This document shows positions 23,490-34,977 of a DNA stretch of 64,000 bases, one piece after another. This stretch comes from Epiperipatus broadwayi (taxonomy: Eukaryota; Onychophora; Udeonychophora; Euonychophora; Peripatidae). The DNA lies in contig JAQFVV010000252.1 in assembly GCA_028023455.1 (NCBI GenBank), positions 895,349 through 959,348 of the forward strand, read 5' to 3'. The position numbers and the translations under genes were made by a program. The notes beneath the pieces were generated by a model. That model searched no databases. It was not told where the DNA came from and was given only the letters and a program-made list of their open reading frames with translations. The stretch's first letter is position 1, and each line of letters begins with the position of its first letter.

Positions 23490-24020
23490 ATGCAAGGTTT
23501 TAGTGTGGATCAAAAAAAAAATAACAGTAATAACTTTAGTAAAGTGTAAGTTATGGGAATAAAAAATAATTACTATATTATTGAAAAATCATGGGCTAAA
23601 TTATGCATTATTACATAGGAAACCATAATAGCAAAGTATGCTATCAAATGAATAAAAAGTTATCTATAATGAAATGAATAAAAATGTAGTAAATTCTAAG
23701 TTATGCATGTAAAAAATAATTACTACATTATTGGAATATCATGAGGGTAAGGGTGAGCTAAATTATGCATTATTACATAGGAAACCATGATAGCAAAGTA
23801 TGCTATAAAATGAATAAAAAGTTATCTACAATGAAATGAATAAAAACGTAGTAAATTCTAAGTTATGCATGTAAAAAATAATTACTATATTATTGGAATA
23901 TCATGAGGGTAAGGGTGAGCTAAATTATGCATTATTACATAGCAAACCATAATAGCAAAGTATGCTATAAAATGAATAAAAACTTATCTACAATGAAATG
24001 AATAAAAACAGTAAATAAAA
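23490..24020. repeat. Tandem repeat, 162-bp period, about 3.3 copies
   Basis: 'taaattatgcattattacat' recurs at 23597, 23759 and 23921, exactly 162 bp apart each time, with 'agcaaagtatgctat' and 'aatgaataaaaa' blocks in each unit. The second and third units share an extra 'gagggtaagggtgagc'. No coding potential. Confidence 0.8.
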
Positions 24021-24069
24021 TAAAATAAATAACCCAAAAGAATTACAAGCAATTATTATATATCAGTGG

Positions 24070-24530
24070 GAGATGATGATGATGACTGTTGAATACTTAC
24101 AGGTAATGGGGAATACAAAACCTCAAAATCAAACACATCAACAGAAAAGTTCATCAGAATCAAAATTACGTTCAGCGGCGAAAATAATTGTTTTCTCCGT
24201 ATATTTTTTTTATCCGTTGATAAAATCTAGAAAGAAAAAAAAATTTACAAAATTTTAATAATGTACTTTACAAAAATTGCTATAAAAATCTAATTTTCAT
24301 CGCACAGAAAAAAATTTTAGATGTACAAAAAGATAGAAAAATGGCGGAGAGAGAGAAAAAAAAGCGTAACTGTGACGTATACGGTTTGCACGCTATTGCG
24401 GTCGAAATTAGAAACTTATTTTTCAGGAGGTCATGCGTGTTTTTCGGTCCCAAAGGGTTAAGGTCCGAGCATTGGTTACTGCTTCTATTGGACATTCTAA
24501 TTTTTTTATTCTATTATCTGACTTTTTAAT
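24070..24530. promoter_or_regulatory. CpG-richer patch, possible promoter / first exon
   Basis: From about 24160 to 24480 CpG dinucleotides are dense compared with the CpG-poor surroundings. The patch contains 'aaaatggcggag' (a YY1-type site) at 24338 and 'gtgacgta' (CRE-like) at about 24374. On the minus strand an open segment ends at a donor-like 'ctgtaagtatt' near 24090-24102. Short frames on both strands overlap here. It could be a bidirectional start region, but there is no direct evidence of transcription. Confidence 0.25.
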
Positions 24531-26340
24531 TATACAAAGCCCCAAAGGCTAGTTTGCTTTTTGTTTAATCTATAAAACAATCATTTTCATTCACTGAGAT
24601 TACATAGGAATCTTTTAACAAAAAAATTTTATCTTTAGATCTTGCATTTTTTATATAAAAAGTATGTTCAAATACCTTTTTTTTTTATTTTAAAAAGAAA
24701 AAATACTTTTAAAGTTTTCCATAGTGCAACAATATATACATTAAACAACTTTTAATTTTCAGTTTTTAAGTTAAGTTTTTTTCTTTTTAATTAATCAATT
24801 TTTATTTGCGATCTTTTTATTTTAATTTTAAAATAATATAATGGCATATTATATACCATCACAATATATATATATATCAAGACTGATATATTAAATTGTT
24901 TAAAATTTGTATTTTAAAAAAATAAAACAAATAAATAATTTTGCTTGAGTTGAATTAAAATCTAAAAGTAATGGTTGAGTTATAGACAATTTTATAGAAG
25001 AAAAAAAAAGAAATTTCAACCTACAAATATTTTTAGTGTAATCTGTCAAAACAAAAAAGGAAAACACTTTTATAAACTGTCAAAGATTTGATAGAACAGT
25101 AAAGATAGAATTTGATAACTAATTCAAATTATTTTTTTTATTATATACACACATGTGTGAATTTTATGTATAGTTTTCACAAGGAATTAATTATGGAAAT
25201 TATATTTTGAATAATATTATTAATGTTAAATTAAAATGTGATGTAAACATCAGTGTGTGAATACACATGCACACAATGTGTAAAATGTTAATCATTTATA
25301 GTATTTTTATACAATTTAAAATTTTAAATATTTTTATTAAATGTCAATTCAAATATGTTCAGCCACATGTCTGTATGCTGAGTGTGTTTTAAATAAACCA
25401 ATATGAACATATATGTAAATCATAATGTAATAATTTTTAATATGAATATTACTCAAAATCAGGAGGATTAAATGATATATGCATAGCCTTATACTAAAGA
25501 CATTAAAATCATTTTTTTATTGTTGTTAATAAACATTTATTCAATTGTTAAAATTATTCCAGTTAATTTAATTCTAAAAAGAGTTTAGAATATTGTATGT
25601 TTTTATCATGTCTTGGTCACAATACTATGATAGAGTCTATGTTCTCTGAGCTAGATTCATGCATAATAGTCTGATTATATGATGGGGTTTGTATATTAGT
25701 GTTTAAGGGACATCCAGTATAATTGATATATTCTGGTTTGTGCTGAGATTATATTTTTTAAATTCTATGCACTAAATTTTATTTTAATTTAGTCTTATTA
25801 AAAATTAAGTTTTTAGTTGACCAGTACATTAATGGTACTAAGTAACCAGAAGATTGATGATGATCATCATGTTTTTATCCCAGCGTTATTGCTTTTATGG
25901 TCATATATTCTTATGCACTTAAGTTTGTGCATCCAAATTAATGGTTAAATAATTGCCCAAGCTGTCGAAGGCTAAATAGTTGGCCTGGTTTACAGCAGAC
26001 CCATTTCAAATCCAGTCACAAGATTTACTGTTGATTTATTTTATTAATAATCACTCATAATAATGAGTTATTACTTATACTTATTTTTACTTATTGATAA
26101 TGCTGGTGAATTTGGTTAATTATACTTATAGTTGCTCTAAGTAGTTAACTGGAATGATCTCTCAGAGATCCTACAATCTCATGCTCCTTAGAGCATTAAA
26201 AATTATACTTATATATTTTTAATAATATTCTACTTAATCACTTTAATATTTTATCTTATTATTTAAATTAAATTAACATTATTTGAAATATTTATTTTTG
26301 AACTGGGGTTGATGATGATGTTACCATCACCTCATTCACC
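24531..26340. other. AT-rich non-coding DNA
   Basis: Long A/T-rich stretch with poly-A/T runs and no convincing gene, RNA or repeat border. Confidence 0.45.
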
Positions 26341-26352
26341 ATCTCCCCATTC

Positions 26353-26354
<2 letters not shown>

Positions 26355-26438
<84 letters not shown>
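26355..26438. repeat. (TA)n microsatellite
   Basis: About 40 uninterrupted TA units. It abuts the 5' end of a LINE fragment. Open frames of Ile-Tyr repeats through it are artefacts. Confidence 0.95.
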
Positions 26439-26439
<1 letters not shown>

Positions 26440-26454
26440 AGAGAAACAGCTTTG

Positions 26455-27250
26455 AAAAGAAAATGTTGAAAATCTGATATAATTATAGAAGAGTAAAATG
26501 TATAAGATTTGCAGATGATATGGCTTTTTTTATAGCTGATGAGGAAAATTGTCTTAAGAATATGTTGCATAAATTGGAAGAAGGATGTATGGAATATGGA
26601 ATGAAGATTAATGTTGAGAAGACTAAATGTTTGTGGATATGGAAGAATGCAAAAAGACTTCAAATTGAAATTCATGATAACATCAAACAATAGTTAAGAG
26701 ATTTAGAATATTTGGGTGATTAGTTGAGTGAGGATGGAAGAAGTGATGATGAAGTTAAAAGAAGAATAGCATTGACAAAGGATAAATTTATTAAAAGAAA
26801 GAAAATATTTTGTGGATATTTAAAATGAGTCTTAATAAAAAGATTAATTAAATGCTATGTGTGGAGTATACTAATGTATGGTTGTGAAACATGAACAATG
26901 AGTATAATAAAATTAGAAATGGATTGAAATCCTTTGAGATGTGGTCATGGAGAAGAATGAAAAAAATCAGTTGAATGAATAAAATAACAAATGAAGAAGT
27001 TTTGAAAAGAGTAAATGAAAAAAAAGATTGACTGTGGAAATCTGAGAGAGGAAGAAAAACTGGAATGAGCATGTGTTAAGAAGAAATTATGGTTTAATGA
27101 AACATGTTTTGGATGGAATGGTGAGTGGAAGTGAGAATAAAAACTGGAAGAGATTGACATTATTGCATGATATAAGAAATGAAAAGAGTTACATGGAATT
27201 GAAATAGAATGAAAAATGGATGAATAGATGATGTGATTACACACTGGATC
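26455..27250 (+). pseudogene. LINE reverse transcriptase C-terminal fragment
   Basis: Plus-strand translation gives RFADDMAFFIADEE, the FADD catalytic box, then YGMKINVEKTKC, YLG, and EDGRSDDEVKRRIALTKDKF. These are the conserved palm-end and thumb of non-LTR reverse transcriptases of the endonuclease-RT type. Further on, KCYVWSILMYGCET, FEMWSWRRMKKIS, ITNEEVLKRVNEK and LRRNYGLMKHVL match the usual C-terminal domain of that group. Several stops and frameshifts interrupt it, and everything upstream of FADD is missing. It is a dead 5'-truncated copy of a different subfamily from the 30 and 42 kb LINEs. Confidence 0.8.
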
Positions 27251-28909
27251 TGTACATTTGATAAAATATTATTGATGATATAGAAGAGTAATTTTAATAA
27301 CTGAAGGGTATTTTATATAAAAATGTGAACTAAAATTTTTTTTTAATATTCCAGGATATAAACACATATGAAAATAAGCAAATGATAAATTCATTAACAA
27401 AAGAGTGTAATTTTATGTTAAAAAAAAAAAATTATTACATTGTTTTGCAAATTTTTTGTATATTTTTTGTAAACACTTATTTGTATATATATATAAATTT
27501 AATTTTACAACAAGATTTAATCAAAAAAGGTACTATATATTAATGAAAAACTTTGTTTAGCTCAGAAATTGTCAATAAGTAGTAATTGATAGTTTCTTAG
27601 CAACATCAAAAGCTGAAAGTTATCTCTATTTATATGGATAGAATCATCTCATTTCTATTCTTATTATAATAACTATCTATGGAAATATTTAATCAAACAT
27701 GTATATATGGCTATATAATATTGTTAAAGTGTTTGAGAAAAAATGGTTTATAAAATAAAAATCAAGATTTGGAAAAAAAAGTGTGTTGAATGGTTTTTAT
27801 AATAAATGTTATTTAATTACCATACTTTAATTAATTAAAAAAATACTTAAATCTTAATGTCCTACACATTACTCTGTGTTACATAATTTGAACAGTGTAC
27901 AATACTGAGGATAAAGATATATGTAAACAAACATTAAATATTAACAAAAGAAATTTTATAAAACATAAAATTAGATTATAAAAATGGGCATTTTTATTTT
28001 TTAGAGCAAAATGAAATAAGCTAATTCATCAAACACTAAAATTAAAATAATCATATTTTCAATTATTAATAAATATTAAATGGTAAATAATAAAATATCT
28101 AATAGTATAAATACTATTAATTATAATAATTGGAAATGTAAAAAAAAAAAATAGTGATTTTAAAAAAAAAATTCAAATAAAATTTTATCACAGGGAATTT
28201 TAAGAATTTGAATTTGACAACTATTTCTCAGATTTGTGCATGACTTTTAACTTTTCTGGACAAGATCAAAATTTGAATGATGGAAAATGTCTTGGAATGA
28301 TTATTCTGGAATTTATTAAATTATTCTAATTCTGTCGAATTTCTTTCTTTTCTTCTTCGTGACTCCTTTTGTGGATAAAAGTGACAATTTTATTGCATCT
28401 TTATATTTACATTTTTTCAGTAGGTCTTTAATATTTAATTGATCTTGTGACAAGAGATGTGTTTAGGTTGAAAATATCTGGGAGTGCACTTTGTAAGATC
28501 AAACAGGCTATATCTCAATTGGAGTGGTTACAATTGGTACACTTTGGGAAGTTGAAGTTAAACATTCAAACTTTTTCTAATTGTTATAGCACTATATAAC
28601 TTGGGTTTTTGTGTGGATTAATAGATTTCCTACTTGATGCTGATCTCTTGGAAACTGTTAGATAAAACTATTTTTGTACCTGGATTCTTCTTTACCAACA
28701 CAGTCTATGTAGATTTTGTTATACAAGCTTAAGGTAGAGAAACATCAATGATTTCCACTTATTTTAAATCTACTATAAATAGTTTATTTTATAATATCAA
28801 TAAAACTAAATATAAATCAAACTTATCTAATTAAGTGGAAAGGCACTAATGCAATAAATAATTCAACTAAAAATAATTTCCTTCTTTTCTGACGTAATGT
28901 AATATAATA
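27251..28909. other. AT-rich non-coding DNA
   Basis: No supported gene. Sequence from 28200 to 28750 is less biased but has no frame, splice-like structure or repeat border that I can support. Confidence 0.4.
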
Positions 28910-29155
28910 AACGATTGTTAATAAAAACATACACAGAAAAGATCGGGTTTTTTTTTAACTTTTCAGTTTTATTACTGCCTATCATGCTTTTAATATATCA
29001 TGTATTTCATATTCATGGCTTATGGTAAAGTCATATTAGTATAAGCCATAAATATGATATAAATATTATATCGAAAGCATGCTAGGCAGTAACAACGCTG
29101 AAATTTCTTTTAAAAACTACTTTTTCTGTGTATGTTTTTATCAATAGTCGTTTAA
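28910..29155. mobile_element. Foldback (MITE-like) element
   Basis: Imperfect inverted arms about 85-95 bp long pair across a central region. 'aaaaacatacacagaaaa' (28923) is matched in inverse by 'ttttctgtgtatgttttta' (29122), and 'actgcctatcatgcttt' by 'aaagcatgctaggcagt'. The centre has a second short inverted set ('ggcttatg' and 'cataagcc'-like). No coding capacity. Confidence 0.65.
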
Positions 29156-29783
29156 AATACAATAATTGCAACTATCTAATAAGAAGCACTTGTTTTTTCT
29201 ATTAATATAAAAACATGTTTGTTGCTAACTTAAAATGCTTTTTTTTCATAAATTCTTTACTATATTCTAAAAACAATTTATTACGAATTTTAATTTATTT
29301 TTTAAACCAAAAAACACAAACTATAACGATGTAGTTTAAATTAACCTTCGCAATTCATTTTTTAATCTTAAAGACTAAAAAAAAATGTTATATATTTTTT
29401 TTCTATTTCTAACATTAATACAAATTTTGTAATTCTTTAATAATTAACATCAATTAAATCCAGAAAAATCTTTGTTTATTTATGAATATGAAATATTTTG
29501 ATAATTTTGGATAAGAAAGTGCTTATTCTTGTCTATAACTTAAAATTTTATTTGTTTGTATTTGAACGTATTTGATAGACACTATCCATTCTATCACAAT
29601 ATATATGTGTAGCCTGTAATTCAAGCTAATGGAAATATTTATTATCTGAAAAAAGAAGTATGGTATTGACAATAGATTGTTGATATTCTATCACTTTACT
29701 TAAGCATTAAATTCAATGACGTGATTTATATATAAAAATCAAATAATTATTGATACATATACATTGATATATATAGTATATAT
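29156..29783. other. AT-rich non-coding DNA
   Basis: Nothing supportable found. Confidence 0.4.
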
Positions 29784-30222
29784 AAAGACCTGTGACTAAT
29801 TTTTACTAATATTATATTTTTGCTATTAGAGCTTTGGCTATATTAAATTGCTAAACCTATTAATATATGAGATCACTGAATTTAGTTCAGGCTCATATAG
29901 TTTCTTTAGTTAAAAAGCTGAATTAAAAGACATGTAATGTCTGAAGATTTAGATCTTTTTCTTAATATTTAAGAATTAGATAAATGCTTGACTTGAGTTA
30001 GTATTTTCAATCTAATGTCCCAACTCTTCACTGATAAAAGCCATATCTCGAAACCAGTCTGAGGATGGGGACCATTGTAGATAAAGCTTCAGGTACTTTC
30101 TCTTGTAGCATTTATCATTAAAAAATAAATAAATAAGCTTGTTTAGAGCTATTAGCAGGCTCTTTATATATTACATATTGGTAATGCAAGTTAAGTCATG
30201 TGACGTGTGACTAATTTTTACT
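29784..30222 (+). repeat. Family A hammerhead repeat, copy 3 (decayed ribozyme)
   Basis: Single unit with family landmarks: 'ctcatatagtttctttagtt', a hammerhead-like block at 30017-30072, 'tagagctattagcaggctc' and a terminal 'aagtcatgtgacgtgtgact'. The stem I strands GUCC and GGGGAC remain, and GAAAC and GUC are present, but the first box is CUGAUAA (G8 lost) and stem II no longer pairs. The unit begins and ends with 'gtgactaatttttact', consistent with a monomer plus a repeated junction. Confidence 0.6.
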
Positions 30223-30225
30223 CAT

Positions 30226-30303
30226 ATATATATATATATCATCATCATCATCAACCATTATATACTCATATATATATATATATCATCATCATCATCAACC
30301 ATT
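30226..30303. repeat. Duplicated (TA)n(TCA)n LINE tail
   Basis: The block '(ta)n tcatcatcatcatcaaccatta' occurs twice in tandem, at about 30226-30263 and 30270-30303. It is the 3' terminal microsatellite of the minus-strand LINE that begins at 30304, duplicated once. Confidence 0.7.
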
Positions 30304-30931
30304 ATAAATACACTGCAGGATGAAGGTCACTCCAAGTTCAATCCATCTTCTCTAATCTTTAGCTTCTCTCTCCACATCACTCTGCACACTTTCTTATTTC
30401 ATCCATCCATTTCACATGTGGTGTCTTTCTAGGTCTTTTAAAATCTCTTGGAATCCGGTTTAAGATTTCAGTTGTCCATCTATTATCATCTCTTCTAGTA
30501 ATATATCCATCCCAACTCCACTTTAATCTTTTAATTTTTTTCAATGAGGTCAGTAACATCTGTTTGTTGTCTTACCCATATATTGTGTTTTTGATCTCTT
30601 CTTGTTACTCCCAACATGCATCTCTCCATACTTTTTGAGTGGTCTGAAGTCTCTGTATTGCTCTTCTATTAAGTGTCCATGTCTCAGATCCATAAGTAAG
30701 AACTAGTAAAACACATTTGTTTAAAACTTTCCTTTTCAAACACATGGGCATATTTCCTTTTAGTATCAAGTTATTTCTACAAAAAATATTCCAACCAAGT
30801 TTAATTCTATGATTAATTCCATCCATTGTTTTTCCATATGTATTTATAATCTGACCAAGGTATTTGTAACTGTTAACTTCTTCTAATTCATCATAATCAA
30901 TCTTTATTTTCATATTTTGAGCAAATCGATT
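30304..30931 (-). pseudogene. LINE C-terminal fragment, same family as 42 kb LINE
   Basis: Minus-strand frames at 30913-30605 and 30559-30377 read KIKIDYDELEEVNSYKYLGQ, LTYGSETWTLNRR and then KRLKWSWDGYITRRDDNRW and RPRKTPHVKWMDEIRKCAE. These match, nearly residue for residue, the end of the LINE at 43.26-43.92 kb. The copy starts just after the RT active site and is split by a frameshift near 30600. It is a 5'-truncated, dead insertion ending in a TCA-type tail. Confidence 0.8.
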
Positions 30932-32215
30932 ATATATATGTATACGTAGTAATGATTACTTTATGTATGACTTATTTATTAGATGCCATTAAGTTCATAT
31001 AGAATATAAAAGATTTACTAAAATATATCCTTATGCTTTATTTGCAAAATGTACAAAAATTATATATATCACATTCGTAGTAATAATAAAAAACTATAAT
31101 AACTATAATTAATTATCTTGATCTTTTCTTTCTTCTTTATAATAGCTTCATCTTCATTCTGCACTTCTCTATTACTTCTTTATGATCATTTATAGCAAGC
31201 AATTTTTTTGCAACTTAGGTCAAATATCATGAAACGCTATGATACCAACATTAACTAAAACTACTTTAAAAATAATATAAAAACGATCAATAATATATGA
31301 ATATTATTGATACAAAAATATTTATAATCATATATCTGGTTGTTAGATTAATCATACTTTTTCTGACAGTTATATTATTAAAGGTTTACTTATGACTTTG
31401 GCAGTATTTTGCTGAAAGCTAGATCAGTGTTATTAATTAGTTTATATTATTAATTGATTATCTTTTATACCAAACTCGAAGTCAACGAGCGCTTAAGAAT
31501 TACATACTTTATTGAAAAGAGTAAATAAGTTGAGATTTTCTACAGGAATATCTAATTTATTTCTATAGTATTTCGATAAGTTTAAATCAAGCTTTAATCT
31601 ATGACTAAGTAGTTTTATGGCTTTATTTTCTTTTAATTATTTCACTCTTAAACTTTTATTTCTCTAAAATTTTGACAACCAAAATTTCGATAAGTCATAA
31701 TCAGACAGTGCAAAATTCTGAAAATATCGTACTGTTGTCACATCAAAATTTAGATTCTATCAGCTATATTGTGAAATTATTTATATAAAATTTAATTTTC
31801 AGTTAACTTTATTAAATAAAAATATGTTTTAAAAAATTGGTTTCAAATAGAAATAATTTGCTTTGAACATATTAAGAATAAAATTATGCTTTCCAGCATA
31901 TGATGCAAAAATACTTTTAAAAAATATGAAAATAATATAATAATGCCTATTTGCAGATAAATACAATCATGATGCTGTTTTCTTTCTCAGCTATTTTAAA
32001 ACAAATTATTTATCATTGTCATTTTACATTTTCAAGATTCTGATTTGTTGAGAGCTTAACTATCAGGTATTTCCACTGTCGATATTTATTGTTGATGTTT
32101 CAGATTATTAAGATTTTGATCTGTCAGGATTTTCAACAGCACACATTTAGAGGTGTTTTTGTTATTATATTATTTAATTGTGATTTCACAGAATGTTGTA
32201 TATCCTCTAGCATTA
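30932..32215. other. AT-rich non-coding DNA
   Basis: No gene or element is supported. Short open frames are incidental. Confidence 0.4.
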
Positions 32216-32334
32216 TATATATATATATATATTGTACCCTCACTTCTCGATATATATATACACCCATACAAAAGGGCACAATATATATATATAAGTGTAA
32301 TAATCCTCAAGGTTAAATGGGTTTATAAGTAATC

Positions 32335-32605
32335 ATTAAAAACTAATCAACACTTAGACAATCCCAATATTATTAATAATCAACAATTTTAAACTGTTGT
32401 CAAGGCAATCTTCTTTCAGTAATTTTAATCTCTGTGGTAAAGTTGCACTCTTTCATATCTATATAAGTGTATTGGATCATTAATAAAGGTAGGAATTCCA
32501 CCGTTATTGTTAAAAGGAGTTTACCTTGATAACAGTTTGAAATTGTTGATTGTTAATGATATTGGAATTGTTGAAGTGTTGACTGGATTTTAATGATATA
32601 AATAA
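32335..32605. mobile_element. MITE with ~65-bp inverted arms
   Basis: The left arm 'aatcaacacttagacaatcc' to 'actgttgtcaagg' (32340-32405) is repeated in inverse as 'ccttgataacagt' to 'gttgactggatttt' (32536-32602). The internal region has no frame. A related arm recurs at 33886-33952. (TA)n runs lie just upstream at 32215-32232 and 32282-32294. Confidence 0.7.
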
Positions 32606-32818
32606 ATGCTAATGGTTTGGTTGCTCATGAGTACATAAAAAGTTTGAATTTCAGAACTGTGAATGCCAGAATCAATCCTGGTACCTTCCACCCAAGTCGA
32701 AACCTCTACCAACAGGGCAAACTATGCACAATACTTAATATATAATATGATTGCTTTATTTATTTTTTGGAATATTACAATATTTATTTAATAAATTATT
32801 TTTTTCTTCACTAATAAA

Positions 32819-32952
32819 ATTGTAATTATAAATATGCGACTTTTTTTCGCATTAAATAGTGAAGCTATAATTTTACACCAATTTATAAATTAGTGTAAAA
32901 TTATAGCTTCACTATTTAATGCGAAAAAAAGTCGCATATTTATAATTACAAT
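32819..32952. repeat. Perfect hairpin, 58-60-bp arms
   Basis: Positions 32821-32878 are an exact reverse complement of 32893-32950 across a 14-bp loop, and two more bases pair outside. The arms contain 'aatatgcgac', 'tttttttcgc' and 'gaagctataa'. No mismatch is seen in 58 pairs, so it is a young or homogenised foldback element or inverted duplication. There is no coding capacity. Confidence 0.95.
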
Positions 32953-33885
32953 ATTTATTGTAAATAAAACATGCCTACTTTTTCAAGAATTAATAAGGAA
33001 AAGCACACAGTTTTAATTCTAGATAAAATACTTTTAAGCTATATTATTTTTTTGCAATGTTTTATGGATTTTCACTATCCTAAATTAAACTCATAATTTA
33101 TAAATTTAAATTCTTTAATGACACATATACAGGAAATCACATAATTATCATACTGTATGACTATACATTCAAATATAGGACAATACTTAAATATAACACA
33201 ATGTTAATTGATAAAATTATTAAAAGATAATATAGCCATATTACTAAATAAAATTCATTAAATAAAACCAAATATATAAAAAACTTCTCAATGACTTTCC
33301 ATTTACTTTCTAAGCCATGGTGCTCATCAATATCAAAAAGGCTTTTTTCTATGGCACATGCTACAAAGTATGAAATTAATAAGAGATCATATAACTTCAG
33401 TAAGAGAGCTTTGATTGAAAACAATATGTTTTTCAACTTATAATAGCAGCTTCAGAATAAAACAAAGCAGTATAACATGGCTGTTAGAGAACTTCTCCCA
33501 AATGTAGAGCTCGTCACTGGAAAAAGACATAAATAAACAAAAGTCTGAGATATTTATTAGGATGATACTGGATAATATTTTATTAAGTACTGCCATCTGG
33601 CAGTTGTTAATTACTAAACTTACACTAGATGGCATAACTATAGTAAGAGAAAAACTATTTCCTATCCAACTTCAAAGCATGATAGCTACATACAACACAA
33701 TTCTAATAAATAAATACAATACTTTTTCAAACAACAATATTTGTGAATCATAGCATCTGTTACATTTCACTATGGTTCATAGTGCAGAGTATATTAATTA
33801 TTACTATCAAAATACAGAGAAATCTTCATTACACAATGTTTTTTAAACTCCTAAAAATGAGTATAGTTCTCAATATATATTATTA
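32953..33885. other. Non-coding DNA
   Basis: Overlapping short frames on both strands (33161-33753) lack recognisable domains. Short 'tgccatctggca' and 'ctagatggca' motifs near 33591-33634 are inverted partners. No gene is supported. Confidence 0.35.
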
Positions 33886-33952
33886 AAATCCAGTCAACAC
33901 TTAGACAATCCCAATATTAATAACAATCAACAATTTCAAAATGTTGTCAAGG
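33886..33952. mobile_element. Solo arm of the 32.3 kb MITE family
   Basis: Matches the left arm of the 32.34 kb MITE ('agtcaacacttagacaatcc', 'caacaattt', 'gttgtcaaggcaat') but has no opposite arm nearby. Confidence 0.6.
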
Positions 33953-34863
33953 CAATACTAAATAACTAATATTTACCCCTCCACAAACATAAATTGGCAA
34001 CTTTGCACTTTGTCTTTTATATCATTCTTTTCATATTCAACACTGGTTATGCATCAAATTCTCACTATTCTGATAATCAAGCCTAAATTATTTTTCCATT
34101 TGTAAACATTATTTAAAATAACTTTTTAATACATTCTATACTTTTCACTTTCATTTTAAGTATACTACGTGTAAATAATATGAAATCACAAGTTTTTTCG
34201 TGTACATTTTCAAACTCCTCTTTAACCTTTTTCAAAGATTTAATAAATCCCAATCATTTTACATTTAATTATTAATTTTATTTTATTTTTTAAATTGTAC
34301 TAATATCTCAGATGTGTTTCCATACAACATATATCTACATCTATATGCACTTATTAAAAATTCTTGCTATATCATCTAGTAAGTTGTGTTTTAATATTTA
34401 ATAAATATTTTACTTTGAAGTTTTAATTCAGACAATTTATAATAGAAATACTTTATTGTATCACTTATATGGCTATTTCTTATTTCGGGAAAGGTTTTAT
34501 ATTTAATAAAGCAAATTATTATATTGATTATTTAAAATTTTCCTGTGATTATAACTTCCTTTTTTCTTTTATATCTTAAAATAATATTACAATATACTCT
34601 CTCTATATATATATAATTAAATCTTAAAATTCATTAAACTAATAAAATATAACAACTTTTAAATACATGTAATAAAACAATTTTACATTTTAATCAAACA
34701 ATATATTTTTCAATTTTTATTAATGCATTCTATTATCAAAGATAATTATAAGTTAACTAAATATTATAATTTATACTACAGACAATACATTTTTATTTAT
34801 CCTAAATTTCTTTTTATTTAATGTCTTCTTAATTAACACATATATAATATTCTTATATATATA
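33953..34863. other. AT-rich non-coding DNA
   Basis: Nothing supportable seen. Confidence 0.4.
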
Positions 34864-34865
34864 TG

Positions 34866-34977
34866 TCAAATGCGTTGACCGGGAAGCGAACCCGGGACAG
34901 TTGCTTGGAAGGCAGTTATGCTAACGACTAGGCCAAGAAGCTGGCCCGGGTTCGCTTCCCGGTCAACGCATTTGACA
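34866..34977 (-). repeat. Foldback derived from tRNA-Gly(TCC)
   Basis: On the minus strand 34940-34870 reads like the body of tRNA-Gly(TCC): a D-arm 'cctagtcgttagcat', an anticodon loop cttccaa (anticodon TCC), and a T-arm/acceptor '.cccgggttcgcttcccgg' then 'tcaacgca'. The 5' acceptor strand is replaced, and the anticodon stem has two mismatches. The T-arm/acceptor (34866-34898) is repeated in inverse at 34944-34976, making the whole piece a palindrome. It is a tRNA pseudogene or tRNA-derived SINE remnant, not a functional tRNA. Confidence 0.75.

Noticed and set aside
23500-24020. CRISPR-like array
   Set aside because: The units are long tandem copies without unique spacers, and the DNA is animal-like.
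26292-26690. 132-codon minus-strand open frame
   Set aside because: It is an Ile-Tyr run from (TA)n fused to the antisense of the LINE RT. The real coding strand is plus.
33161-33753. Overlapping short frames on both strands
   Set aside because: Hydrophobic, AT-driven composition with no domain, splice signal or repeat support.
34866-34977. Functional tRNA-Gly gene
   Set aside because: The 5' acceptor strand is missing and the anticodon stem has mismatches. The piece is an inverted-repeat derivative.
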